From positions 1 through 19,232 of the forward strand of contig CANPBV010000018.1 of assembly GCA_947572405.1 (NCBI GenBank): 19,232 nucleotides of DNA, given 5' to 3'. Below the pieces are notes generated by a model. That model ran no database searches, was not told where the DNA came from, and was given only the letters and a program-made list of their open reading frames with translations. Below are positions 1-6,156 of this stretch, piece by piece (position 1 is the first letter of the stretch; each line of letters opens with the position of its first letter). This stretch comes from an uncultured Mycoplasmatota bacterium. GTDB lineage: Bacteria; Bacillota_I; Bacilli_A; RF39; UBA660. The position numbers were made by a program, and so were the translations under genes.

Positions 1-477
1 GTGACATATCAAAACATGGTGGATCAAAGTCATGTATGGAACCTAGGGGGATGGAGTACATCGTATATTACAAGAGCCCAGATATATCAGTATGAGAATG
101 GGACAACAGTGTATTCTGGAAGACCAACAAAATGGACAGGAAAGGTAGCACTCATGTATCCGAGTGATTATGCATATGCAAGTAATGGAGGAAGTACATG
201 CGATAGTACCAATCTCAGTAGTTGGAATGGAAGTACAGCAAAAGCGGAATGTGCAGAGAAGAGCTGGCTATACAACCCATCCTATGACCAATGGACACTC
301 ACTTCTGGTAGCAGCAACTCGTACTACGTGTTCGCTGTGAGTACGAGCAGGATTGTCGGCTCCTACTACGCGAACCACAACTACAATGGTGCGCGCCCAG
401 TCTTATATCTAAAATCCGAAGTAAAAATAACAGGAGGGAATGGAACGGCAAGTGCACCATATACACTAAGCGGGTAG
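1..477 (+). CDS. Surface or pilin-like protein, C-terminal part (5' end outside window)
   Basis: Open from base 1, so the GTG there is probably an internal Val codon and the true start lies upstream. The 158 visible residues are rich in Ser, Tyr, Asn, Gly and Trp. There are two cysteines (about C67 and C84) and a C-terminal block GARPVLYLKS followed by GGNGTASAPYTL. I associate this ending with large families of secreted or pilin-like proteins with a DUF6273/lectin-like C-terminus in gut Firmicutes; that is memory of the pattern, not a search. Residues 104-128 have strikingly GC-rich codons (16 of 25 end in C, none in A), unlike the rest of the window, suggesting a diversified region. No membrane anchor is visible in this part. 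The exact function is unknown. It ends in TAG with no clear terminator behind it. Confidence 0.6.
   Translation: MTYQNMVDQSHVWNLGGWSTSYITRAQIYQYENGTTVYSGRPTKWTGKVALMYPSDYAYASNGGSTCDSTNLSSWNGSTAKAECAEKSWLYNPSYDQWTLTSGSSNSYYVFAVSTSRIVGSYYANHNYNGARPVLYLKSEVKITGGNGTASAPYTLSG
301..396 (+). other. Candidate hypervariable (DGR-like) segment inside the surface protein gene
   Basis: Bases 301-400 are 55% G+C by direct count, against about 42% for 181-240 and 38% for 401-460. In codons 104-128, 16 of 25 end in C, 6 in G, 3 in T and none in A. Most are AGC, AAC, TAC, TTC, GTC, GGC, TCC or CAC, which is the set reached by changing the first two bases of AAC. Such NNC codons near the C-terminus of a lectin-like fold are the signature of a DGR variable region. 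No reverse transcriptase or template repeat lies in this window, so the call is an inference. Confidence 0.35.
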
Positions 478-492
478 GAGTTGGTAGGAGTC
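473..492 (+). repeat. Imperfect 10-base tandem repeat across the stop codon
   Basis: The unit GGTAGGAGTT is followed directly by GGTAGGAGTC, 9 of 10 bases identical. The first copy contains the TAG stop of the upstream gene. After the stop the same frame stays open for 23 further codons to TAA at 547-549. It may be a slippage duplication; no function is visible. Confidence 0.5.
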
Positions 493-587
493 GTCGAAGA
501 AGGAAAAGGACAATTAATTGTCACTTTAGGGGAAATGTTTCTCTTGTAAAATAGATAACTATTAAAATGGATAAGAAGTAGAAAATA

Positions 588-875
588 ATGAAACCAAAAT
601 GTAAGATTAGATATAGCGTAAAGTGGAATACCAAGGAAAAAAAAGAAACAATTAACAATCAAAATGTAACAGACTTAAAAAGAGTATTATTAGAAAAAGG
701 AAAAGAAATAAATGTTCAAATCATAAAAGGGAGGATTAGTAAAACAACAGTATTATTAATGATAAGCGCTCCGCCAAGTATCTGTGTATCAAAAATTATA
801 CAGAATTTAAAAGGAAAAACTTCTAGAATAATAAATATAGAATGGGAAAAAGGATATATTTGTAAAACCATATAA
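588..875 (+). pseudogene. Decayed IS200/IS605-family TnpA transposase
   Basis: The 95-residue product aligns by eye with the Y1-transposase (IS200 TnpA) family. It starts with a YSVKWNTKEKK segment matching the YHIVWxTKYRRK strand. Next comes INVQIIKGRISK followed by TTVLLMISAPP, where active members read DHVHLLVSxPP. Then comes SKIIQNLKGKTSR, matching the VSxxVxxLKGKSSR helix. Both histidines of the metal-binding HUH motif are replaced (H to T, and H to L). The part carrying the catalytic tyrosine is shortened to WEKGYICKTI. Usual length is about 130-155 residues. It is therefore catalytically dead: either a relic or, less likely, a repurposed protein. No TnpB follows directly, and no clear insertion ends are visible. 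Confidence 0.6.
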
Positions 876-958
876 TAGATACCTAAAGAAAAGATTTATT
901 TTGTGATAAATAGCGATAGCTACATTTTATTTCCTTAGAAATTGGAATATAAACGAAT
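876..958. other. Short AT-rich intergenic stretch between the TnpA relic and gpsA terminators
   Basis: This is AT-rich sequence with weak dyad symmetry around TAGCGATAGCTA. I see no ORF, convincing promoter or transposon end. Confidence 0.3.
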
Positions 959-1001
959 AAAAAAAGCTAGTTGAAAATCCATTATTTGATTTTCAATTAG
1001 C
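959..1001 (-). terminator. Distal gpsA terminator
   Basis: Read on the minus strand, a 14-bp stem (GCTAATTGAAAATC pairing with GATTTTCAACTAGC, one G-U pair) encloses an 8-base loop. Seven Ts follow directly. This is a classical intrinsic terminator, placed as a second, stronger hairpin just after the one at the gpsA stop codon. Confidence 0.85.
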
Positions 1002-1007
1002 CTTACT

Positions 1008-1032
1008 AAAAAAGGACATTTCAGTCCTTTTT
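1008..1032 (-). terminator. Proximal gpsA terminator overlapping the stop codon
   Basis: On the minus strand AAAAAGGAC pairs with GTCCTTTTT across a 6-base loop, and the T-run continues. The first two stem bases belong to the TAA stop codon of gpsA (1031-1033), so a terminating ribosome would cover the hairpin. It forms a tandem pair with the hairpin at 959-1001. Confidence 0.75.
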
Positions 1033-2005
1033 ATTCTTTTTCAATGAGAAAACGTTTTAACTCTTCTGGATCCTTGTCATTTTCTATGATATCGTAAATT
1101 AAATCAATAATTGGCATATTTACATTTTGATTTTTTGTAAGTTGATAAATAGATTTTAATGTATAAAGACCTTCAATTGTGGTAGAACATTTATAATCTT
1201 CAATTTCATCCTTTGGAATCTTTTTACCAATTAAATAACCCAAAGAAAAATTTCTTGATTTAGAACTTGTACAAGTAAGAAGTAAATCTCCAAATCCAGC
1301 AAAAGATAAAATTGTTTTTTTATCTCCACCTAGCTTATAAATTAATTCTTTCATATCATGTAATGACTCTGTAATAAACATTGCTTTTGTTGACTCTGGC
1401 AAGTGCATGCCCTCTAACATACCAGCTGCAATTGCAATAACATTTTTGATGGAACCGCAAATTTCAATTCCCTTGATATCCTCTGTAATTCTCAACTTAA
1501 AATAATCATTTTGGAAAGCTTGTTTAATGATAGAGATGGTTTCCTCATTTTGACTTCCTAAAGATAACCCAATTGGAATTCTTTTCACAATGTCAATAGC
1601 AAAAGATGGGCCAGAAATAACTGCTAGATTTTCGGTATCAATATATTTTTTTACAACATCATGGACAAATAAACAGGTATCATTTTCAATCCCTTTACTC
1701 GCAATACATAAATGCTGATCTGGATTTAAAATTGGATTTAATTCTTGCGCTATATCATCGACAAATGCAGCCGGAACCGCAATTACAATTAATTTCTTAT
1801 CCTGGATGGCCTCCTGCATATTATTAGTAAAAGAAATATTGGATGAAATTGTATAGTCTGGCAATTTTGGACTGGTTCTGTTTTTATCCAATTCCTCTAT
1901 TTCCGTGGAAAACTTTGACCACATTGTAACCTCGTTTTTATTATTTTCTAAAACGCTGGCTAGAGCTATTCCATAAGCTCCAGTACCTAATATCGCAATT
2001 TTCAT
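1031..2005 (-). CDS. gpsA: Glycerol-3-phosphate dehydrogenase [NAD(P)+]
   Basis: It reduces dihydroxyacetone phosphate to sn-glycerol 3-phosphate in the cytosol, supplying the backbone for phospholipid synthesis. The 324-residue product has the usual family length. A Rossmann dinucleotide motif GTGAYG sits at residues 7-12, SKGIE at 103-107 and SGPSFA at 131-136. The catalytic-lysine segment is GSIKNVIAIAAG (K187), and AGFGDLLLTC with SRN lies at 236-252. The start is an ATG preceded by AGGAGG. The gene is monocistronic, transcribed against all its neighbours, with its own promoter and two terminators. Decayed IS200/IS605 pieces lie on both sides. Nothing indicates loss of function. Confidence 0.95.
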   Translation of the reverse strand: MKIAILGTGAYGIALASVLENNKNEVTMWSKFSTEIEELDKNRTSPKLPDYTISSNISFTNNMQEAIQDKKLIVIAVPAAFVDDIAQELNPILNPDQHLCIASKGIENDTCLFVHDVVKKYIDTENLAVISGPSFAIDIVKRIPIGLSLGSQNEETISIIKQAFQNDYFKLRITEDIKGIEICGSIKNVIAIAAGMLEGMHLPESTKAMFITESLHDMKELIYKLGGDKKTILSFAGFGDLLLTCTSSKSRNFSLGYLIGKKIPKDEIEDYKCSTTIEGLYTLKSIYQLTKNQNVNMPIIDLIYDIIENDKDPEELKRFLIEKE

Positions 2006-2028
2006 AACATTCCTCCTCGTATAACCAC

Positions 2029-2057
2029 ATTATAGCACGTTTCTAGCAAATTCGAAA
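2029..2057 (-). promoter_or_regulatory. gpsA promoter (extended -10)
   Basis: On the minus strand a perfect TATAAT (2029-2034) is preceded by TGC, giving an extended -10 element. A weak -35 candidate TTTCGA (2052-2057) lies 17 bases upstream. The -10 lies about 23 bases before the gpsA ATG, leaving room for a short leader carrying the AGGAGG site. Confidence 0.7.
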
Positions 2058-2176
2058 ATAGTATTTTTTTTATATTTCTGTAGAATTTTGCATAATTATA
2101 TAATAGGAAAGTCATAAAAAAAACATTGGCAGAACCTTTGTTCTTGGCGTAATCAACATACATGGGGTGATGAAAT

Positions 2177-2400
2177 ATGATAATCCATAGAGCCTACAAA
2201 TTTAAAGTATATCCAAATCTAGAAAAGAATCTATTCATAAAACATTTGGATGTAATAGATGTATTTGGAAGATAAAAGAAGGGATAAGAACAAACAAAAG
2301 GAATCGATAAAAAAAGTAAGTAGCGAATGTCGGAAATTAAACCTGTGGAGCAGGTAGATGGCGAGAGCAAAGAAGTATAAGCATTTCAGTGTGAGTTTAA
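2177..2400 (+). pseudogene. Frameshifted, internally deleted IS200/IS605-family TnpB remnant
   Basis: An ATG at 2177, preceded by GGGGTGATG, encodes MIIHRAYKFKVYPNLEKN, the typical TnpB/OrfB start (AYKFRIYPNxEQ). This frame stops at 2273-2275. From 2239 the next frame continues the family pattern as KTFGCNRCIWKIKEGIR (family: KTFGCxRFVYN) to a stop at 2308-2310, so a one-base frameshift has occurred. Downstream, about 2329-2379, one frame reads SEIKPVEQVDGESKEV, resembling the variable C-terminal tail of TnpB proteins; that assignment is weaker. The roughly 350 residues between, with the RuvC and zinc-finger parts, are missing. It is non-functional. The frameshift continuation is the strongest evidence. 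Confidence 0.65.
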
Positions 2401-2505
2401 ATACTTCACAATTTATTTTGAAGCTTTGTTCTATGAATAGAATAATTCGTCTAATTGGCTCAAAAAAGGATAAAATTTACTATAGCAAAGAATGAAACAA
2501 TATGA

Positions 2506-2534
2506 TAGAATAGTAAACAATTATTATGTCATGG
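2506..2534 (+). promoter_or_regulatory. Possible promoter and RBS region of the membrane protein gene
   Basis: TAGAAT at 2506-2511 is preceded by TGA, an extended -10 arrangement; the -35 (TAGCAA, 17 bases upstream) is poor. If real, transcription starts near 2518, downstream of the first in-frame ATG at 2492. That supports translation from 2549, which has a GGAAGGG site at 2534-2540. Confidence 0.35.
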
Positions 2535-2548
2535 GAAGGGTGTCTTGT

Positions 2549-4819
2549 ATGAAAAATGTAATTTATACCCCATTTGGAAACTTTGGAGTAAAGCAAAATG
2601 AACAGCCAGTAGAATTCAATTATACAATTAAGAATTATTCTTCAAATAAATCATCTGCATTAATTCGTTTATATGTAATAGAAATAGACGCAAAAGAAAA
2701 AGAAGCCTTAATTTGCGGTTTTGATGAACCTATATTTGAAAATTTAAATAAAGATGAACATTCAACCACTTTATTTGTAGAAAACGAAACCTTGGTACTA
2801 GGCTTATGCAATATAAATCCAAACAAACAATCTTATATCATGACAACCAACAATGCCTATGGATTCACATACAAAGAAAACAATAAAATTACTTTAATCC
2901 TTTGTTGTATTGAAAAAGAAAAATTTAAAGATGCGAAAAAAATAATTCAAAAAGCGATTCAAAATGAAATGGAGATGTTGCTTGATATAAAAATAAAGAA
3001 AAAATCGAAAAGACCCTTACTAGGAACATTTTTATTTATTTTACTATCTTTTATATATATAGCCTTTGCACTTCTTTTAACAAAATATAAAATAGTGAGT
3101 CATGAGATGTTGAAAAAGATAGGAATTGGAATGGTAGGCGTCGTATTGATTTCATTCGCTCTCACCAATTTATCTGTACCAAAGAAACCTAAAAAAATGA
3201 AAAAAAATAAAACGACATTTTTGGTTTCATTGTTGTTATTAACAATCATATTAGTGGCTTTAGGAATAACTGCATTTATGTTTTTGAATGCTATCGGAAC
3301 CGTTAAAAATGAAATGATTTTGGGAATTGGTCTTATTATTATTTCCCTTGTAATTTTGTGCTGGTTTACGTCAGAATATAAACTTGAAAAACCAGCACTG
3401 GACAAAAAGAGGAACGAAAAAGTAGCAGTGGAAATTTCTAGTACTTTAGAACAATCAAAATCATTAAACCCTCATGTTTTAAATCTTGCCCTAATGTTTC
3501 CAAAACACCTAAAAGAAGAATGGATAAGTTTGATCAATAAACTTCAGATAGAAAAGGTAACAACAAGTGAAATAACAACGATTTATCAATTAACAAGGGA
3601 AATGGTAACAATCCCATATCGTATAGAATTACAAGAATTTGATACAACAACTTTAACAGAACATGAAAAACGAATGTTATATTGTGTTTATACAAGGCAT
3701 AAAGACGGATATATCAGAGAAAAATATATCAAGAAAATATTAGAAACAGAACTACAGGAATGGGAGTTCCCATTTATACTAAAACTAAGTGAAGAATATG
3801 TATATGAGATTTTGGCTAGTATTTATAACAACTTAATAGGCAAAGACAATAGGCAATTAATGGAATTTGCGAAAAACAATAAAGAACTGCTATGTAAAGG
3901 ATATTCTAAAATGCTTGGATATTGGAACCGATTTTATAGAGCTAGGAATCTAGGATTTCATAATTATATCGGAAGAAAATTATTTTATGAATGTTTTGGA
4001 TATCGTAGAAAATATGAAAAGAAAAGATATCGATGTGCTTGTTGTAACAATAGAACGATAGAAGGATACCTAATTCATTACTACAATGAACCATGTCCAG
4101 TTTGTCACTGGCAAAACAATAGCGCTCAAAATAATAATCCAGAAATAGATGGAATCAATAAAATATCACTTAAAAAAGCACAACAAAATTATCAGAATAT
4201 TGGTGCAATAAAAGAGGAATATCTATCCATTGTTCGAAAGCCAACCGATAAAGAGAAGGTAAAATTGGATTTAGATAGAATAATTAAACTACTGAAAGTG
4301 ACTCTGATCAAAGAAGGTTTTAAGAAAAATAAAGATCATATTTATGAATATAGAAAAAACTATTTTAAGGTGGATTATCAAGAAGAAAAAATTTTTGTAG
4401 AAAAAGCAAAATCACAAGAAGAAGCAATGAAAAATGTTTGGGAAACGTTGGATCAATTAGAAGTAGATTTGGATTATAAATCCCTTGTTGAAAAAATGGT
4501 AACTATAATGAAAAAATCATGTGAAAAGAAAAAAACGAAAAAATTGACAAAAATTGAAAAAGATGAAATTGTTGGCGAAGAAATTAGGAATTGGGACCCA
4601 TTAGGATTCATTGAAAATAAAAAACCAAATGGAGAGTATCAGATAGAAATAAAAAAAATTACAACAAAGTTAAGCAAACTGAAAACAGAAGAAGAATTCA
4701 AAGAACATATTGAGCAAGTGTTTCAGAAATTATTTGGAGAAAGTGAATTTACTGATAAGGAAAATGAAATAAAAAAAGTAGCTAAAAAAATATGGGCGAG
4801 AATAAACCAGAAAGTGTGA
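2549..4819 (+). CDS. Four-helix membrane protein with CPCC cysteine-rich and DUF1871-like domains
   Basis: The preferred start is the ATG at 2549 (GGAAGGG, 8-base spacing), giving 756 residues; an in-frame ATG at 2492 lacks a ribosome site. Numbering from 2549: residues 1-150 form a soluble domain I do not recognise. Four hydrophobic segments follow at about 156-178, 191-209, 223-247 and 256-273, separated by Lys-rich loops. A helical region runs from 290 to 490. A CPCC-type module at 494-551 has cysteines 496, 498, 499, 516 and 519 and the pattern CPVCxWQ, NNP, G-N-SL-A-NY. Residues 573-643 may be an alpha-beta module. The end (about 671-753, WDPLGF then a helical stretch) resembles DUF1871. 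CPCC and DUF1871 are, to my recollection, often encoded singly in Firmicutes as small proteins in immunity-type loci, so a protective role is conceivable but unproven. It stands alone between its own promoter region and a terminator. Confidence 0.75.
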   Translation: MKNVIYTPFGNFGVKQNEQPVEFNYTIKNYSSNKSSALIRLYVIEIDAKEKEALICGFDEPIFENLNKDEHSTTLFVENETLVLGLCNINPNKQSYIMTTNNAYGFTYKENNKITLILCCIEKEKFKDAKKIIQKAIQNEMEMLLDIKIKKKSKRPLLGTFLFILLSFIYIAFALLLTKYKIVSHEMLKKIGIGMVGVVLISFALTNLSVPKKPKKMKKNKTTFLVSLLLLTIILVALGITAFMFLNAIGTVKNEMILGIGLIIISLVILCWFTSEYKLEKPALDKKRNEKVAVEISSTLEQSKSLNPHVLNLALMFPKHLKEEWISLINKLQIEKVTTSEITTIYQLTREMVTIPYRIELQEFDTTTLTEHEKRMLYCVYTRHKDGYIREKYIKKILETELQEWEFPFILKLSEEYVYEILASIYNNLIGKDNRQLMEFAKNNKELLCKGYSKMLGYWNRFYRARNLGFHNYIGRKLFYECFGYRRKYEKKRYRCACCNNRTIEGYLIHYYNEPCPVCHWQNNSAQNNNPEIDGINKISLKKAQQNYQNIGAIKEEYLSIVRKPTDKEKVKLDLDRIIKLLKVTLIKEGFKKNKDHIYEYRKNYFKVDYQEEKIFVEKAKSQEEAMKNVWETLDQLEVDLDYKSLVEKMVTIMKKSCEKKKTKKLTKIEKDEIVGEEIRNWDPLGFIENKKPNGEYQIEIKKITTKLSKLKTEEEFKEHIEQVFQKLFGESEFTDKENEIKKVAKKIWARINQKV

Positions 4820-4833
4820 GAACACTTTTTTTT
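4811..4833 (+). terminator. Terminator of the CPCC/DUF1871 membrane protein gene
   Basis: AAAGTGT pairs with ACACTTT across a GAGA loop, followed by an eight-T run (4826-4833). The TGA stop (4817-4819) lies at the stem-loop junction. It insulates the downstream ribosomal operon from this gene. Confidence 0.8.
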
Positions 4834-4891
4834 GTAATGAGAGTTTGGAATCTACATCCTAAAAAAATTTCACGAAAATCATAAAAAAGTG

Positions 4892-4920
4892 TTGCTTTTC
4901 ATATAATTATCGTGTATACT
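4892..4920 (+). promoter_or_regulatory. Main promoter of the S10-spc-alpha operon
   Basis: TTGCTT (4892-4897) and TATACT (4915-4920) are separated by exactly 17 bases, near-consensus for the housekeeping sigma factor. The predicted start is near 4927, giving an untranslated leader of about 128 bases before rpsJ. No comparable promoter was noticed within the downstream cluster, though I did not scan every gap exhaustively. Confidence 0.8.
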
Positions 4921-4926
4921 TTTGAA

Positions 4927-5054
4927 TGTGTGGCATGCATTGATGTGTGAGGTTGCTGATACACCCGGCTAAGTTGTTAAATAAACAAAAAGGGAACTCA
5001 GGTTTTTACACGGAGCAAGTCTATACTGGATATAGGCGAGAGGAGGATATAAAT
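4927..5054 (+). promoter_or_regulatory. Structured 5' leader of the S10 operon, probable r-protein autoregulatory RNA
   Basis: The leader can form a long-range helix TTGCT (4953-4957) with AGCAA (5014-5018). It encloses a hairpin TTGTT/AACAA (4974-4978 with 4984-4988, loop AAATA). It is followed by a 7-bp hairpin GTCTATA/TATAGGC (5019-5025 with 5031-5037) just before the GAGGAGG ribosome site. Segments such as ACACCCGG, CAGGTTTTT and ACGGAGC look like the conserved rpsJ upstream element I remember from Firmicutes. In E. coli, L4 binds the S10 leader to repress the operon. A comparable feedback here is an inference. Confidence 0.6.
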
Positions 5055-5363
5055 ATGTCTAAGACAAAAGTTCGCATCAAATTGAAAGCATTTGAACACA
5101 AAAGTTTAGATACAGCTTGTGCAAAAATTGTTGAAACTGTAAAAAGAACTGGTGGAGAAGTTAGTGGTCCAATTCCACTTCCAACAGAGGTTGAAAAAAT
5201 CACTATTTTAAGAGCTGTTCATAAATACAAAGATTCACGTGAACAATTTGAAAAAAGAACACACAAAAGACTTATTGATATCAATAATCCAAGTAAGGAG
5301 ACTATTGAGGCATTGACTCATTTAGATATTCCAAGTGGTGTTGATATTCAGATCAAATTATAA
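5055..5363 (+). CDS. rpsJ: Small subunit ribosomal protein S10
   Basis: S10 sits in the head of the 30S subunit and, as NusE, also joins NusB in antitermination. The product has 102 residues, the family length, with a typical KVRIKLKAFEHKSLD start and the GPIPLPT loop. The start is the ATG at 5055 behind GAGGAGG. An in-frame ATG at 4947 would add 36 residues encoded by the leader RNA and is rejected. It is the first gene of the super-operon, 14 bases before rplC. No tuf or fusA lies directly upstream, unlike many Firmicutes. Confidence 0.97.
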   Translation: MSKTKVRIKLKAFEHKSLDTACAKIVETVKRTGGEVSGPIPLPTEVEKITILRAVHKYKDSREQFEKRTHKRLIDINNPSKETIEALTHLDIPSGVDIQIKL

Positions 5364-5377
5364 TAGGAGGAAATGTT

Positions 5378-6145
5378 ATGAAAAAAGGAATCTTAGGTCG
5401 TAAAATTGGAATGACTCAAGTATTTACAAAATCAGGTAAATTGATTCCAGTAACTGTTGTATCTGTAGAACCAAATGTGGTAACACAAATTAAAACTATG
5501 GAAAACGATGGTTATGAAGCAATTCAACTTGGATTTGATACAAAGAGAGAAAAGTTAGCGACAAAAGCTTCTATTGGTCATACCAATAAAGCAAACACTA
5601 CACCTAAGCGCTTCTTTAGAGAAATTAGAGGTGTAGATGTAAACAACTATTCTTTAGGGCAAGAAATTAAAGTAGACACTTTTGTTGAAGGAGAAGTTGT
5701 TGATGTTACAGGGGTAACAAAAGGAAAAGGTTTCCAAGGTGTTATTAAACGTCACGGACAAAGTCGTGGACCTATGGGGCACGGATCACATTATCATAGA
5801 AAACCAGGATCAATGGGAACTATGAGACCAATGCGTGTATTCAAAGGTAAAAAATTACCAGGACATATGGGACAATTAACAGTAACAATTCAAAACTTAG
5901 AAGTTGTAGCTGTTGATTTAGAAAATAATGTAATTTTAATTAAAGGTAATGTTCCAGGAGCTAAAAATTCATTAGTCATTATTGAATCAGCTGTAAAAAA
6001 TCCGGATAAAGTAAACGCAAGAGAAGAATTGATTTCTTACGTTACTGAAAAAACACCTGAGAATCCAGAAAGCACAGAAGTAGAAGAAACTGTAGAAACT
6101 GAATCAGAAACAGTTACAGAAGAAACTACTGAAGTGGCTGAGTAA
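5378..6145 (+). CDS. rplC: Large subunit ribosomal protein L3 with acidic C-terminal extension
   Basis: L3 is an early-assembly 23S rRNA binder reaching toward the peptidyl transferase centre. Residues 1-207 cover the complete family core, including GRKIGMTQ, TGVTKGKGFQGVIKRH and GHGSHYHRKPGSMG, the loop carrying the methylated glutamine in some bacteria, and end in NVPGAKNSLVII. The normal length is about 205-215; here 48 residues follow. The last 33 residues contain 13 Glu plus many Thr and Val, low-complexity and probably disordered. The ribosome site is AGGAGG. The gene lies between rpsJ and rplD. The tail ends cleanly before the next ribosome site, so it appears to be a real extension rather than a read-through artefact. 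Confidence 0.96.
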   Translation: MKKGILGRKIGMTQVFTKSGKLIPVTVVSVEPNVVTQIKTMENDGYEAIQLGFDTKREKLATKASIGHTNKANTTPKRFFREIRGVDVNNYSLGQEIKVDTFVEGEVVDVTGVTKGKGFQGVIKRHGQSRGPMGHGSHYHRKPGSMGTMRPMRVFKGKKLPGHMGQLTVTIQNLEVVAVDLENNVILIKGNVPGAKNSLVIIESAVKNPDKVNAREELISYVTEKTPENPESTEVEETVETESETVTEETTEVAE

Positions 6146-6156
6146 GGAGGAATAGT

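Noticed and set aside
509..522. 14-base perfect palindrome GACAATTAATTGTC
   Set aside because: It has no loop or T-run and is not a terminator. A single short AT-rich palindrome is not enough to call an operator.
381..662. Minus-strand ORF over the surface protein end and TnpA relic
   Set aside because: It spans two unrelated plus-strand features, has no supporting start signal, and its product is unlike any family I know.
900..945. Weak dyad around TAGCGATAGCTA as an RNA gene or transposon end
   Set aside because: Only about 4 bp pair cleanly and flanks do not extend the stem; no second copy is in the window.
588..2400. TnpA and TnpB relics as one composite element carrying gpsA
   Set aside because: gpsA is a complete housekeeping gene with its own signals, no matching ends were found outside the relics, and the two pieces may be independent insertions.
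2492..2548. Upstream ATG at 2492 as the start of the membrane protein
   Set aside because: There is no ribosome site, and the likely promoter -10 lies downstream of it; the ATG at 2549 has a good site.
4947..5054. N-terminal extension of S10 from an in-frame ATG at 4947
   Set aside because: It would translate the structured leader, has no ribosome site, and adds 36 residues absent from the family; the ATG at 5055 has GAGGAGG.
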